NCBI GenBank assembly: GCA_015056905.1
Contig: SVFI01000016.1
Span: forward strand, 1-52,785
Length of the DNA stretch: 52,785 nucleotides
Direction of reading: 5' to 3'
DNA from: Lachnospiraceae bacterium
Lineage (GTDB): Bacteria > Bacillota > Clostridia > Lachnospirales > Lachnospiraceae
The position numbers were made by a program, and so were the translations under genes. The notes under the pieces were generated by a model. The model was not told the origin of the DNA and ran no database searches. It saw only the letters and a program-made list of their open reading frames with translations. The first letter of the stretch is position 1, and each line of letters begins with the position of its first letter. Below, piece after piece: positions 34,937 to 45,159 of the stretch.

Positions 34937-35476
34937 ATGAAATTTGTATGTCAGGTATGTGGTTATGTTCATGAAGGAGATGCAGCACCGGAGAAGTGCC
35001 CACAGTGCAACGTTCCGGCTGAGAAATTTACTATGCAGGCTGAAAACAGAACTTGGGCTGCTGAACACGTAGTAGGCGTGGCTCAGGGTGTCAGCGAAGA
35101 TATCATCGAAGATCTCCGTGCAAATTATATGGGTGAATGTACAGAAGTTGGTATGTATCTTGCAATGGCAAGAGTTGCTCACAGAGAAGGTTATCCGGAA
35201 ATCGGACTTTACTGGGAGAAAGCTGCCTGGGAAGAAGCTGAGCACGCAGCAAAATTTGCTGAACTCCTCGGCGAAGTTGTTACAGACTCTACAAAGAAAA
35301 ACCTCGAGATGCGTGTAGAAGCTGAAAACGGCGCTACAGCAGGTAAGTTTGACCTTGCAAAACGTGCAAAAGAGCAGAATCTTGACGCAATCCATGACAC
35401 AGTGCATGAAATGGCAAGAGATGAGGCAAGACATGGTAAGGCGTTCGAAGGACTTCTTAAGAGATATTTCTCATAA
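34937..35476 (+). CDS. Reverse-type rubrerythrin
   Basis: This NADH-linked peroxidase protects anaerobes from hydrogen peroxide and oxygen. The rubredoxin-like site is at the N-terminus (C5, C8, C21, C24: CQVCGY, CPQC) instead of the C-terminus. It is followed by the four-helix di-iron domain with the glutamates in [22 protein letters not shown] and [12 protein letters not shown]. Domain order defines the reverse rubrerythrin branch common in Clostridia. An AAAAGGAG site precedes the ATG. It follows perR, whose repressor it is expected to answer to. Confidence 0.93.
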   Translation: MKFVCQVCGYVHEGDAAPEKCPQCNVPAEKFTMQAENRTWAAEHVVGVAQGVSEDIIEDLRANYMGECTEVGMYLAMARVAHREGYPEIGLYWEKAAWEEAEHAAKFAELLGEVVTDSTKKNLEMRVEAENGATAGKFDLAKRAKEQNLDAIHDTVHEMARDEARHGKAFEGLLKRYFS

Positions 35477-35512
35477 GATGTAGATTGCGTAAAAAGGGAC
35501 TGAAATAAAATG

Positions 35513-35545
35513 AAAGGGAATCGACAAATGTCGGTTCCCTTTTCA
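35513..35545. terminator. Terminator after rubrerythrin, bidirectional
   Basis: AAAGGGAATCGACA pairs with TGTCGGTTCCCTTT (one G-T pair) and is followed by Ts. The reverse strand also has a T-rich flank, so it may also end degV. Confidence 0.85.
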
Positions 35546-35563
35546 ACTTTTATTCAATTTTAC

Positions 35564-36433
35564 CTATCTCGTCTCCCCGAGGAAAATAAGTCCGATGGCA
35601 CCAGGGCCTGTATGAGCACCGATGCTCGGTCCAATCGGTTCAATGACAAAATTATCAAATCCGAATTTGTCTTCAATCATAGTTTTTAGCACGTTTGCAT
35701 CTTCTTCACAATCACCGTGAATAATTCCGATAAAAATTTGTTTATCCTTGTAAGAACCCATATTCTGTTCCATTGTATCAAGTAACATATTGAGCGCTTT
35801 TTTACGTCCTCTTGCCTTTCCGGTTGCTGCGAGCCTACCTTCTTCATTAATTGCAATAATTGGTTTGATTCCTATCATTCCTCCGACAACCGCAGACGTC
35901 TTGGAAAGACGACCACCACGGTAAAGTGTGTCAAGATCATCTACCGTAAGTAACACATTGATGTGCTTTGATGCTTCGCGAAGTTCTTCGGCAATTTCCG
36001 AAATGCCTTTGCCTGCTGATTTCATCTCAAGCGCCATCTGCATCATCATTCCTTCACCAAGAGTACCTGATAATGTATCCACCACTTCAATGGTCATATC
36101 CGGATACTCTTCTTTGATTTCATTTCCGGCGTTAATAATATTCTGGCAACCACAGGAAAGCTGAGAGGAAAAGCTGATATGAAGAATATCTTTTCCCTGC
36201 TTTGCAACTTCCGTAAACTTATCAAGAATGACAGCAGGATTACTGGCTGCAGTTCCTGCTTTCTTCCCTGCGCGCATCTCATCGTAGAATTCACGGATGG
36301 TAAGCTCATTTCCATCTCCGTACATATCCTCTTCAATCGTATAGTAATGCGGAATTACAAGAATATTGTTGCCCTTTAAAAATTCCTGCGACATATCAGA
36401 GTTCGTCTCTGTCGAAATAATAAAATCTCTCAT
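35564..36433 (-). CDS. DegV-family fatty-acid-binding protein
   Basis: DegV/FakB proteins bind a fatty acid; FakB members present it to the kinase FakA. The N-terminal domain shows ISTETNSDMSQEFL, TSSNP-like TAASNPAVIL and HISFSSQLSCGCQNI; the C-terminal domain has GGRLSKTSAVVGGMIGIKPI and the GPSIGAHTGPGAIGL loop near the end. Length of 289 aa is typical. GAGAGG precedes the ATG. No fakA gene is nearby, so which DegV role it has is undecided. Confidence 0.92.
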   Translation of the reverse strand: MRDFIISTETNSDMSQEFLKGNNILVIPHYYTIEEDMYGDGNELTIREFYDEMRAGKKAGTAASNPAVILDKFTEVAKQGKDILHISFSSQLSCGCQNIINAGNEIKEEYPDMTIEVVDTLSGTLGEGMMMQMALEMKSAGKGISEIAEELREASKHINVLLTVDDLDTLYRGGRLSKTSAVVGGMIGIKPIIAINEEGRLAATGKARGRKKALNMLLDTMEQNMGSYKDKQIFIGIIHGDCEEDANVLKTMIEDKFGFDNFVIEPIGPSIGAHTGPGAIGLIFLGETR

Positions 36434-36532
36434 AAATGGTACCTCTCATACAAATCATAAATTGAATTGGTAAACTCTCTTTTCCTATTGTATATGGTAG
36501 TTGTCGTTTCGTCCAGTTTGAATTTCAAAATA

Positions 36533-39500
36533 TTACAAAAGCCTCGCTCTCATTTCCATGACCACCTTCTCAGCGGCAGAAAGCATCTGTTCTTCATCTC
36601 TTTGCACTACTCCGGTCGGCTTTAAGCGATAGAAGAACGTCGGAATACCTTTTACGGAAAATTTGAGCTTTCCTTCCATATTGGCAAGAACAATTTCAAT
36701 GTTCTCCACACGAATTTTTGCCTTCGGGTCCATGATGAATGTAATACCGTCCTTTTTGCCTTTTACCTCAGTCACATAGAGGTCATGTGCATACATACGG
36801 ATAAGTGAAATGCGAAGCAGATTTTCCACGCTTCTCGGAATCTCTCCGAAGCGGTCCATCAGCTCGCTGCGCATCTCCTCGCTCTCCTCACGGCTCTCTA
36901 TCGCCGCTATTCGCTTATATATATCCAGCTTTTGATATTCATTCACAATATAACTTTCCGGAATAAACGCATCGACATCCATATCAATGGTTGTTGTAAA
37001 ATCGATGAACTGTTTCTGCCCTTTCATTGTTTTTACTGCCTCATTGAGCATCTTACAATACAAGTCATAGCCGACAGCTTCCATATGTCCGTGCTGGGTT
37101 TTTCCCAGCAGATTTCCCGCGCCGCGAATTTCCAAATCCTTCATTGCAATCTTAAAGCCGCTTCCCAGCTCCGTAAATTCCTTGATCGCCTGAAGTCTCT
37201 TTTCTGCAACTTCCTTGAGCATTTTGTCACGTTTATACATAAGGAATGCATACGCCGTGCGGTTTGATCTTCCGACACGCCCCCTGAGCTGATAAAGCTG
37301 TGACAGACCCATATTGTCGGAATCATGGATGATCATTGTATTGACATTCGGAATATCCAGCCCGGTCTCAATGATGGTTGTCGATACGAGCACGTCTATC
37401 TCTCCTTCGACAAAATCATACATAATCCGCTCGAGCTGACTTTCCTTCATCTGTCCGTGGGCAAACGCCACATTTGCATCCGGTACAAGTGCCTGTATCC
37501 GAGCCGTCATTTCCGCAATGGAATTGACACGATTATATACATAGTATACCTGTCCGTCTCGGGCGAGTTCTCTCTGAATGGCTTCGCGCACCATCTCCTC
37601 ATTATATTCCATAACAAATGTCTGTATTGGCATTCTGTCGTTTGGTGCCTCCTCGAGCACACTCATATCACGAATTCCGACAAGGCTCATATGAAGTGTT
37701 CTCGGTATCGGTGTCGCCGTCAGCGTCAGGACATCCACATCCTCCCGCATCTGCTTAATCTTTTCCTTATGTGCCACACCGAATCGCTGTTCTTCATCGA
37801 TAATAAGAAGTCCAAGGTCCTTAAACTCCACATCCTTTGACAGCACTCTGTGTGTTCCGATAACAATATCCACAAGCCCTTTTTTCAGCCCCTCTGTTGT
37901 TCTCCGAAGCTGCGCAGGTGTCCGGAAACGCGACATCATTTCTACTGTCACCGGAAAATCCTTCATTCGCTGCACAAAATTATCATAATGCTGTTTTGCA
38001 AGAATGGTCGTCGGCACCAAAAAAACAACCTGTTTCCCTTCCTGTACCGCCTTAAATGCAGCACGGATAGCAATCTCTGTCTTCCCAAAACCAACGTCTC
38101 CACAGATTAAGCGGTCCATGATGCGTCGGCTTTCCATGTCACGCTTTGTCGCTTCAATGGCAAGAAGCTGGTCCTGCGTCTCCTCGTACGGAAACAATTC
38201 TTCAAACTCTCTCTGCCATACAGTGTCCGGACCGTAAACAAAACCCTCTCTCTGCTGACGGGTAGCATAAAGCTGTACAAGGTCCTTGGCAATTTCTGCC
38301 ACGGCGCCTTTTACTTTCGTTTTGGTCTTCGCCCACTCCTGTGTTCCGAGCTTGTTGAGCTTCGGTGCCCTGCTCTCTGACGAAGCATATTTCATCACGG
38401 CATCAAATCCGGTCGCAAGTACATAAAGATTTCCGCCGTCGCGGTATTCTATCTTCATATAATCCTTGACGACTTTATCCACACATACCTTTTCAATTCC
38501 CCGGTAAATCCCCAGTCCATGGCTCTCATGCACGACAAAATCTCCGACCTTAAGCTCGGTAAAATCGTGTATCTTTTGTCCCTCGTACCGTTTTTTCTTT
38601 GCCTTACGAACTGCTCTTTTTCCAAAAATATCGCTTTCCGTAATGACAACCATGCGAAGCGACAAATATTCAAATCCCTTCGAAAGCTGTCCGTACATGA
38701 CCATAATCTCGCCCGGCATAAGCTCTCTGTCTTTATCTTCACTGTAAAAACAGTTGAGCTCATTGTTATAAATATCTTCCGCCAGTCGCTTTGCCCTTGT
38801 CCGCGACGGTGACAAAAGAATTACCCTGTATCCGTTTTTGCGATAGCGCTTCAAATCCTTGAGAAGCAGTTCGAAACTGTTTTGGAAAGAATTGATATTT
38901 CTCGCATCGACATGGTAACTTTCGTCAACCGGAAATGCTCTCTGCTTTGCATCCAGCACAGAGAGAAGTAAAAGCCTGTGTCCGCCTATTGCTGCAAGCA
39001 CCTGCTCCGGTGAGTAAAGAAGCGCCGCCTGTCCGCTTAATGCATAGCCCTTCTCCATTCTCTGCAACATACTCTCCTTAAACTCCAGCCCGACTGCTTC
39101 CAGATGTTCATTGACACGAACCGGCTCATCGACTATAAGGAGAAGCTCCTCCTTATCAAACAACTCAAAAAAACCGGAAAGTTCCTCACAGAAATATCTC
39201 ATATAACTGTCAAGATTCGCCATAACACCGAACTCTTCCATCTGCTCGCGAAGCTGCGCCGCAAGCGTCTTTACACGGTGTGCTTCCTCTATTTTCATCT
39301 GTCCCCGCAATTTCTCGGAAACCGTTTTTGCCTCTTTTTCAATCTTATCCAGACCCTTTTTTCGCTGCGCACTTGTGAGAATCATATCAGTCGCCGGATA
39401 GACAGTAACCTTGGCAAGGCCCTCGATAGACCGCTGGCTGAGCACGTCAAAACTACGGATGGACTCCACCTCGTCTCCCCAAAGCTCAATACGATATGGA

Positions 39501-40057
39501 TTTTCTTCCGTCAAATCAAAGATATCTATGATTCCGCCTCGCACAGAAAACTGTCCCGGCTGCTCGACCTGATACGTCTTTTCATATCCCATGCGCACAA
39601 GTTTTTGTGCCATCGCCGTCTCCTCCACAACAGAGTCTCTTCCTACGGTGATGCAATGGTCTTTGAGCACCTCCAACGGAAGAACCGGCGCCATAAAAGT
39701 ATCCGGTGTTGTGATGATGGTCATCGGTTCACCGGATAAAATTTTACGGAAACAAATCATTCGCTCTCTTGTCATTTCTCTTCCGCGGATGTCCGCCTGA
39801 AAGAAAATGTAGTCCTTTGCCGGAAACAGGACAACGTTTTTATCAAAAAACAGATAGTCCTCATAAAGTTCCTTTGCCTTAACATCATCCGCTGCCATTA
39901 CGATTTTGTACGGATAATCGCTGCCTTGCGCATATATCATCTGACATTTCTGCGCCGCCGCACAGCCGGACACGGCGATGGTTTTCCCTTTATACAGTTG
40001 TTTTTTTGCATCTTCATAAAAAGAAAATTCTTTTAAATGCTCTGTAAATGCCTTCAC
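36533..40057 (-). CDS. mfd: Transcription-repair coupling factor
   Basis: Mfd removes stalled RNA polymerase and recruits UvrA. In order: a UvrB-like N-terminal region (about 1-330, with GGIIDIFDL), a linker, the RNA polymerase-interacting CarD-like domain (about 490-560, [19 protein letters not shown]), the translocase with Walker [15 protein letters not shown] and [13 protein letters not shown], and the C-terminal TRCF domain. The start is GTG 40057 with GAGAGG upstream. Length of 1174 aa is normal. It follows pth by nine bases, so they share a transcript. Confidence 0.97.
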   Translation of the reverse strand: MKAFTEHLKEFSFYEDAKKQLYKGKTIAVSGCAAAQKCQMIYAQGSDYPYKIVMAADDVKAKELYEDYLFFDKNVVLFPAKDYIFFQADIRGREMTRERMICFRKILSGEPMTIITTPDTFMAPVLPLEVLKDHCITVGRDSVVEETAMAQKLVRMGYEKTYQVEQPGQFSVRGGIIDIFDLTEENPYRIELWGDEVESIRSFDVLSQRSIEGLAKVTVYPATDMILTSAQRKKGLDKIEKEAKTVSEKLRGQMKIEEAHRVKTLAAQLREQMEEFGVMANLDSYMRYFCEELSGFFELFDKEELLLIVDEPVRVNEHLEAVGLEFKESMLQRMEKGYALSGQAALLYSPEQVLAAIGGHRLLLLSVLDAKQRAFPVDESYHVDARNINSFQNSFELLLKDLKRYRKNGYRVILLSPSRTRAKRLAEDIYNNELNCFYSEDKDRELMPGEIMVMYGQLSKGFEYLSLRMVVITESDIFGKRAVRKAKKKRYEGQKIHDFTELKVGDFVVHESHGLGIYRGIEKVCVDKVVKDYMKIEYRDGGNLYVLATGFDAVMKYASSESRAPKLNKLGTQEWAKTKTKVKGAVAEIAKDLVQLYATRQQREGFVYGPDTVWQREFEELFPYEETQDQLLAIEATKRDMESRRIMDRLICGDVGFGKTEIAIRAAFKAVQEGKQVVFLVPTTILAKQHYDNFVQRMKDFPVTVEMMSRFRTPAQLRRTTEGLKKGLVDIVIGTHRVLSKDVEFKDLGLLIIDEEQRFGVAHKEKIKQMREDVDVLTLTATPIPRTLHMSLVGIRDMSVLEEAPNDRMPIQTFVMEYNEEMVREAIQRELARDGQVYYVYNRVNSIAEMTARIQALVPDANVAFAHGQMKESQLERIMYDFVEGEIDVLVSTTIIETGLDIPNVNTMIIHDSDNMGLSQLYQLRGRVGRSNRTAYAFLMYKRDKMLKEVAEKRLQAIKEFTELGSGFKIAMKDLEIRGAGNLLGKTQHGHMEAVGYDLYCKMLNEAVKTMKGQKQFIDFTTTIDMDVDAFIPESYIVNEYQKLDIYKRIAAIESREESEEMRSELMDRFGEIPRSVENLLRISLIRMYAHDLYVTEVKGKKDGITFIMDPKAKIRVENIEIVLANMEGKLKFSVKGIPTFFYRLKPTGVVQRDEEQMLSAAEKVVMEMRARLL

Positions 40058-40066
40058 TTACGCCTC

Positions 40067-40636
40067 TCATTTCTTTGCATTAAACCGGTTCATCGCCTCA
40101 TCCGGTCCGCCTGTCATAATCATTTCTACTGCATCCGCCGCCCGCGAGAAAGCATCATCCATCGCTTCCTGCTCACTTTTCGGAAAACGTGACAACACAT
40201 AATCTGCAAGGTCATATCCCTTCGGCTTTTCTCCTACACCGACTTTGATGCGCACAAACGTATCGTGGCCGAGATGCGCGATAATATTTTTAATTCCGTT
40301 ATGTCCGCCCGCACTACCCTTTTTGCGGATGCGCAGCTGCCCCGGCTCCAGACTGATATCATCGTAAATAACAATGAGCTCAGACTCCTCATCTACCTTG
40401 TAATAATCTATCAACGCACGCACAGACTCTCCGCTCAAATTCATAAACGTCTGCGGTTTGGCTAGAATGACCTTCTGGCCTTCAATGTATCCTCTTCCGT
40501 AGATTGCTTTATGTTTTTTCTCAATTACCGCAATCCCATGTCTGTCTGCAATTTTATCAATCGTGTCAAATCCCACATTATGGCGCGTGTGCGCATATTC
40601 CTTTGTAGGATTTCCCAATCCGACAATAATGTACAT
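40067..40636 (-). CDS. pth: Peptidyl-tRNA hydrolase
   Basis: Pth recycles peptidyl-tRNA released from stalled ribosomes. Conserved parts are IVGLGNPTKEYAHTRHNVGF with the catalytic histidine, KPQTFMNLSGESV and YDDISLEPGQLRIRKKGSAGGHNGIKNII. Length of 189 aa is normal. A GGAAGGAA site precedes the ATG. The pth-mfd order is widespread in Firmicutes. Confidence 0.97.
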   Translation of the reverse strand: MYIIVGLGNPTKEYAHTRHNVGFDTIDKIADRHGIAVIEKKHKAIYGRGYIEGQKVILAKPQTFMNLSGESVRALIDYYKVDEESELIVIYDDISLEPGQLRIRKKGSAGGHNGIKNIIAHLGHDTFVRIKVGVGEKPKGYDLADYVLSRFPKSEQEAMDDAFSRAADAVEMIMTGGPDEAMNRFNAKK

Positions 40637-40660
40637 ATGATTCCTTCCGTTTCTGCTGTT

Positions 40661-41152
40661 TTATTTCCATTTCAGGTGATGAAGCTCACCTGTCATCTGC
40701 ATGGAGGCGAACTCCTGCTGGCGAAGTGCCTCGTAGAGCACAATCGCAACCGAATTTGAGAGATTCAGTGACCGTATCTCCGAAAGCATCGGAATACGGA
40801 TGCATGTCTCCTCATAATCGACAAGAATCTCCTCCGGAATTCCCGCGCTTTCTTTTCCGAACATAATAAAATCGTCCGGTCCGAACGCGACATCCGTATA
40901 CACGTGTTTGGCCTTCGTTGTCGCCATCCAGATTTTGGCATTTGGATGTTTTTCCTTAAATTCTTCAAAATTAACATATCGGTTCACATCCAGTTTGTCC
41001 CAATAATCCATACCTGCACGCTTAATTTCTTTTTCGTTTAAACGGAATCCGAGCGGCTCAATCAAATGCAGGCTTGTTCCTGTGGCTACGCATGTCCTTC
41101 CGATGTTTCCTGTATTAGCCGGAATTTCCGGCTGATGAAGTATAATATTCAT
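40661..41152 (-). CDS. trmL: tRNA (cytidine/uridine-34-2'-O)-methyltransferase
   Basis: A small SpoU/TrmD-fold (SPOUT) enzyme that methylates the ribose of the wobble base in tRNA-Leu. Typical motifs are NIILHQPEIPANTGNIGRTC, HLIEPLGF, FGKESAGIPEEIL and IPMLSEIRSLNLSNSVAIVLYEAL. Length of 163 aa matches. GAGG precedes the ATG. It lies 24 bases upstream of pth in the same operon. Confidence 0.95.
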   Translation of the reverse strand: MNIILHQPEIPANTGNIGRTCVATGTSLHLIEPLGFRLNEKEIKRAGMDYWDKLDVNRYVNFEEFKEKHPNAKIWMATTKAKHVYTDVAFGPDDFIMFGKESAGIPEEILVDYEETCIRIPMLSEIRSLNLSNSVAIVLYEALRQQEFASMQMTGELHHLKWK

Positions 41153-41178
41153 AGCTGTTTTTCCTCACACAGTCTTTC

Positions 41179-42147
41179 TTATAGTAACTTACGAATCTGG
41201 TCCGGCTTCGGAAGATCCATATAACGGATTTCCTCTCCGTTTTCTATAATTCTGTCATTGCTATCTGTCATTTTACCTATCACTGCCGCCGGAATGTCTG
41301 CTTCCTGCAGAGCTGTTGCCAGCGCTTCTCCGTCTTTTGCAACCATCAACAGACAGCCCTGTGATAATATTTCATATGGATTTAAGTCATAGTAATTGCA
41401 AATTTCCACGACCGACTGTCTCATCGGTATTTGCTTAATATTGATGGTCATACCTGCTCCCGCACGCTGGGCCATCTCCCAAAGCGCAGCAAAAATACCA
41501 CCTTCGCCAATGTCATGCATAAGCCCTGCGCCGTGCTGCATAGCTATCTGAGCTGCCTTTGCAACAGACATATGCTCTCTGTAGTCACCAACTTCCGAAA
41601 TGAGCCATTTCGGGAATCTTTTAAGAAGCTCTTCCGCCTTCTGCGCTGCGATAAGCCCTGCCGCCTCCATTCCTATATAACCGGACACTACAATATCATA
41701 GTCTGTCACATCTGCTCCCTCATATTCTGCCAATGATGCAGAAAGAGCTGTCACAGTAGCAACAATTCCTGTCACCGCAACAGAAACTTCTGTATGCCCT
41801 CCGACAATCTGCCATCCGTTTTGCCCGCAAATCTGCGCTGCTTCCTCCATAATCTCCTGAAGCTTAATCTCCCTTGCTCTCTCCGGAAGTGTCAGGTTTA
41901 TGAGCAGATACTTCGTCTGCTGCCCTGCTGCCGACAGATTATTCGACGCCGCATATATCGCGTGTCGGATTTTGTCCTTTCCGTGCACGTTAAGGCTGCA
42001 TGTCCCCGTCGCCGCACCCTGACAAGGCGCAAAAAGGGCGCAGTCATTTCCGATACCTGCGCCTCTTGCGATTTCTCTCTCTTCGTGATCAATATATTTT
42101 AACACGGAACGCTTTAACACGTTCTCTGAAATCTTCCCTGGTTTCAA
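41179..42147 (-). CDS. AIR synthase-like (PurM/HypE/ThiL fold) protein
   Basis: The PurM-type ATPase fold is suggested by GIGNDCALF near the N-terminus, GGHTEVSVAVTGIVATV in the middle and HDIGEGGIFAALWEMA in the C-terminal half. It is not purine PurM, because the DLVPMN-type core differs; HypE-like proteins of unknown role in Clostridia have this shape. The start is probably TTG 42147, since AGGTG lies seven bases upstream and no ATG is near. It lies between vanW and trmL in one leftward operon. Substrate unknown. Confidence 0.82.
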   Translation of the reverse strand: MKPGKISENVLKRSVLKYIDHEEREIARGAGIGNDCALFAPCQGAATGTCSLNVHGKDKIRHAIYAASNNLSAAGQQTKYLLINLTLPERAREIKLQEIMEEAAQICGQNGWQIVGGHTEVSVAVTGIVATVTALSASLAEYEGADVTDYDIVVSGYIGMEAAGLIAAQKAEELLKRFPKWLISEVGDYREHMSVAKAAQIAMQHGAGLMHDIGEGGIFAALWEMAQRAGAGMTINIKQIPMRQSVVEICNYYDLNPYEILSQGCLLMVAKDGEALATALQEADIPAAVIGKMTDSNDRIIENGEEIRYMDLPKPDQIRKLL

Positions 42148-42170
42148 TATGTTTCACCTATTATAAATCT

Positions 42171-43715
42171 TTACTGCACCGGAACTTCCGCCTGCTGCTG
42201 CGCCGCCTGTTGTGCTGCCTGCTGCGCTGCAATTGCCGCCTGCTGCGCTGCAAGCGCTGCTGCCGCCGGATCATTGTAAGTTCCTGCATTGATTGCCGCT
42301 GCCGTTGCTCTGCACTGGTCGATACTTCCCGTTGCAATCGCTGCATTAATTGCCTGCGCTGCCAGCGGATTGGCCGTTGCTGTTCCTACTGCCGCCGTTC
42401 TAGGTGTCGCCGTATAACGACTGCTGTTAATCTGCTCACGGCTCTCTTCCACACCATCTACCTTCACGACTTTCCAAAGCTCTGCAACATAACCGATATG
42501 TGCAGACTGTACATCGATAAAACCGGCCGGCTGTGAGCCATCTGCCACAACTCTTTCTCCTTCCGGAACAGTTCTGCTGATAACAACACTCTCATAAACA
42601 ACTTCTCTGTTTTCCGGTCTTGTTTCGCATCCGTAAACCGTAAATGTAATCTTTTTATCGTCGGTTGTACTACCTTCGATATAAATCGGGTAACTTAAAT
42701 TGTTTACAAATTTAAAGTCTTTCACGGTTCCCGAAATCGCCGCATCTGCAGAAGGATCCACATATGTTACAATCATGGAATGATTGTATCTCTCCGTCAC
42801 TTCCAGCTCCGCCAAAAGAATCGCATTGTAAAGCGTTGTAGAAACCTGGCAAATTCCTCCGCCGAGCGAATCAATTACAAGACCATTCAAATAGGAACCG
42901 GCCTCAAAATATCCGTTTGCCTCTGTAAACGGGCTCACTGCCTCATATGTAGAGAACGTATCACCCGGATATAACAAAGTACCATCAATCTTACTGCAAC
43001 CGTTTCTTACATTACCGCTTCGATTGTATCCCGATGTTGAAAAGCTTGTTGTAAATGTGCCAAGCACATCTTTTACCATCGAAAGTTCTTCTTCTGTTCC
43101 GCGCGGCTGTGTCGTCTCAACCACAAGATCTATCATGGTTGCTTCTTTGTCCCATTCGTTGCTCAGATATTCCTGAATCGCCTTCACCGATGCATCCACA
43201 TCGATTTCAACGCCCGTCTGACCTGCCACGAATTTGAACTCACCATCTTCTCTTGTCAACGTACCGTCGACCGCCTCCACATTATATTGGAGACACTGTT
43301 CGTTAATCGCCGTACGAATCATAGCATCGTCAAACGAAATCTCCAAAGGAAAAATCTCATTTTGATGCTCCAAATCCTTGAGAGCCTTATATCTCTGTAC
43401 AATATTTCCGGCTTTACCAAGCTGACCCGCCTCATCAACAACTTCTTTGTTCTGCCATTTGATTCCGAGGTCTCCGGCTGTTACCGTCACCGTATTATTG
43501 TTTAAAGCATTCCAAGTGATTTCTTTCGCTTTTAAACCATCTACGTAGGCGTCTACTGCTTCTTCCGCTTCGAGCGTTGTCATACCGGACACATCGATAT
43601 CTCCAATATACACACCTCTCTCAATCGTATTAAATGTACCTGCTGCCTGCACATCAACATGCAAAAACATTGTTACTGCAAACAAAGCAGACAATACTGT
43701 GATAAATTTCTTCAT
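42171..43715 (-). CDS. VanW-family protein with peptidoglycan-binding-like repeats, secreted
   Basis: A signal peptide (about 1-24, ending in VQAAG) is followed by a YoaR-like/PG-binding 4 region (about 30-210) and the VanW domain (about 225-350) with CSKIDGTLLYPGDTFSTYE and LGGGICQVSTTLYNAILLAEL. A C-terminal tail rich in alanine and glutamine (last about 60 residues) is low complexity. VanW genes accompany some vancomycin clusters but are also common alone; its biochemical role is unknown and no van genes are here. ATG 43715 is used because it has GAGG eight bases upstream; an ATG two codons earlier is too close to the site. Confidence 0.88.
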   Translation of the reverse strand: MKKFITVLSALFAVTMFLHVDVQAAGTFNTIERGVYIGDIDVSGMTTLEAEEAVDAYVDGLKAKEITWNALNNNTVTVTAGDLGIKWQNKEVVDEAGQLGKAGNIVQRYKALKDLEHQNEIFPLEISFDDAMIRTAINEQCLQYNVEAVDGTLTREDGEFKFVAGQTGVEIDVDASVKAIQEYLSNEWDKEATMIDLVVETTQPRGTEEELSMVKDVLGTFTTSFSTSGYNRSGNVRNGCSKIDGTLLYPGDTFSTYEAVSPFTEANGYFEAGSYLNGLVIDSLGGGICQVSTTLYNAILLAELEVTERYNHSMIVTYVDPSADAAISGTVKDFKFVNNLSYPIYIEGSTTDDKKITFTVYGCETRPENREVVYESVVISRTVPEGERVVADGSQPAGFIDVQSAHIGYVAELWKVVKVDGVEESREQINSSRYTATPRTAAVGTATANPLAAQAINAAIATGSIDQCRATAAAINAGTYNDPAAAALAAQQAAIAAQQAAQQAAQQQAEVPVQ

Positions 43716-43727
43716 ATTCATTTCCTC

Positions 43728-43835
43728 TTAAAACATTCCGATTGCCGAAATAGCAAGCGGTACAACAAGTGCAAGCACTAAAACAACTGCAATAACAGTT
43801 GCAACAACACGTTTCATTTTGTTATTATTAAACAT
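43728..43835 (-). CDS. 35-residue single-span membrane peptide upstream of vanW
   Basis: A short leftward frame starts at ATG 43835 with GAGGTG eight bases upstream and ends 12 bases before the vanW start. The peptide begins MFNNNKMKRVV and continues as one hydrophobic helix (about 10-33). Size and layout (polar, basic N-terminus then one span) are those of a membrane peptide. The good ribosome site and the coupling to vanW support translation. Function is unknown; it may insert with or regulate the VanW-type protein. Confidence 0.65.
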   Translation of the reverse strand: MFNNNKMKRVVATVIAVVLVLALVVPLAISAIGMF

Positions 43836-43871
43836 AAGTATCACCTCTTTTACTTCGAAAGGATATTATAT

Positions 43872-44468
43872 ATGAATTTACTGATTTTTGCAAGCTTTAC
43901 AGTGTTTGGTTTCTGGCTCACCTTTCAGCTTCGAAAAAGCCGTAATTTAAACGAAAAAGCCGAATCCGACTTCTGGGAAAATGAAAGTCTGGCAAATAGT
44001 GTCAGAAAAAAACAGCTGGAGGAATCGGATTTCGTCGTATTCCCGTTTGATAAATTACCGACGGAAGAAAGTTTTTCTCCGGACCCGGTCCCTGAATCAC
44101 TCCCTATTCTTCTGTCTCTTTCCGATAAAAAAATGATTAATTTAAACGGTATTTCCAACACCGAAGTAAAGAAACGTTTCGGTGCAGCCAATATCACGAT
44201 TCTGACAGAATACGACGGTAACTACGAACTTTTTGTAAAAAATATTTATCTGCTCTGTCAGTATCTGTATGACATCGGACGCAAGGAAGAAGCTCTCATG
44301 TTGTCGGAAGAGACGATTCTTACCGGTACGGATTCGCTTTCTCACTATAAGCTGATTATTCAGATTTATCAGGAACAGGGAAATACTGCCGGTATCAGCT
44401 GGCTGCGCGAAAAGGCAGAATCTCTTCACTCCATTACCAAAGGCGCGATTCTCCGTGCGTTGTCCTAA
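43872..44468 (+). CDS. Membrane-anchored protein with TPR-like helices, unknown function
   Basis: One N-terminal membrane segment (about 2-20) is followed by a charged linker (21-75) and a helical region (about 110-198) with paired helices resembling tetratricopeptide repeats (LLCQYLYDIGRKEEALMLSEETI, KLIIQIYQEQGNTAGISWLREKA). AAAGGA precedes the ATG. Only 36 bases separate this start from the divergent small membrane gene. The 3' end overlaps the end of the opposite exonuclease gene by 35 bases. No function is assigned. Confidence 0.8.
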   Translation: MNLLIFASFTVFGFWLTFQLRKSRNLNEKAESDFWENESLANSVRKKQLEESDFVVFPFDKLPTEESFSPDPVPESLPILLSLSDKKMINLNGISNTEVKKRFGAANITILTEYDGNYELFVKNIYLLCQYLYDIGRKEEALMLSEETILTGTDSLSHYKLIIQIYQEQGNTAGISWLREKAESLHSITKGAILRALS

Positions 44469-45159
44469 GTTTATCAATATATCTGCTCGCTTCATTTTTG
44501 GTCATTTTTTCAAGATCATACGGGCAATCCAACCCATACATTTCCAAAAGTCTTGTGATTTGCGCAATCTGTTTTGCCATCACGGGACTTTCTTTTTTGA
44601 CCTGATATACAAGAGGATTCGGCAAAAAAACATCCTCCCCCTGCTCGTAGTAAACCTCCCACAATTTCTCATACAATTCATAGGTCGCAAGCGCATCATC
44701 CAGCGCTCTGTGTGCATGGTACACAATCCCATACTCCTCGCAGAGCAACTGCAATTTCTTTTTCTTATCTCCCGGTAGAAATCGCCGCGCAATCCGCAAC
44801 GTATCGATTCCCCGCCTCTCAAACGTGCTTCCCTTGGGCAATTCATTTAAAACTGCTTTTTTTAAAAACGAATAATCAAAAATAACATTGTGTCCGAGCA
44901 GGTCATCTTCTCCGAGAAACTCGAGCAGTTCCGGCATAATTTCCGAAAACACCGGACATCCTGTAAGCATCTCATCGGTAATACCCGTAATCCGCATCGT
45001 ATTTTCATCAAGCCTTCTCCCCGGATGAATCAATTTTGAAAATGTGGCAACCACTTTTCCGTCTCTGATTCTTCCCGCACCAATCTCGATGATTTTTTCG
45101 GTTCTGGCATTGAGTCCCGTCATTTCCAAATCAATGACCGTCGCATTTAAATTACTCAT
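44434..45159 (-). CDS. DEDDh 3'-5' exonuclease (DnaQ-like)
   Basis: An exonuclease of the epsilon/PolC type: ExoI VIDLEMTGLN, ExoII LLGHNVIFDYSFL and ExoIII HRALDDALATYELYEKL carry the DEDDh acidic residues and histidine. At 241 aa it is a free-standing protein, so it could proofread for a polymerase or degrade RNA or DNA ends. The start ATG overlaps the radical SAM gene stop by eight bases (ATGAGTAA); the ribosome site is weak, so coupling is likely. Confidence 0.9.
   Translation of the reverse strand: MSNLNATVIDLEMTGLNARTEKIIEIGAGRIRDGKVVATFSKLIHPGRRLDENTMRITGITDEMLTGCPVFSEIMPELLEFLGEDDLLGHNVIFDYSFLKKAVLNELPKGSTFERRGIDTLRIARRFLPGDKKKKLQLLCEEYGIVYHAHRALDDALATYELYEKLWEVYYEQGEDVFLPNPLVYQVKKESPVMAKQIAQITRLLEMYGLDCPYDLEKMTKNEASRYIDKLRTTHGESRLW

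Noticed and set aside
42171..43715. Vancomycin resistance cluster
   Set aside because: Only a VanW-type gene is present; no ligase, VanX/VanY or VanH gene is near, and the two-component pair at 32473-34291 is 8 kb away and not specific.
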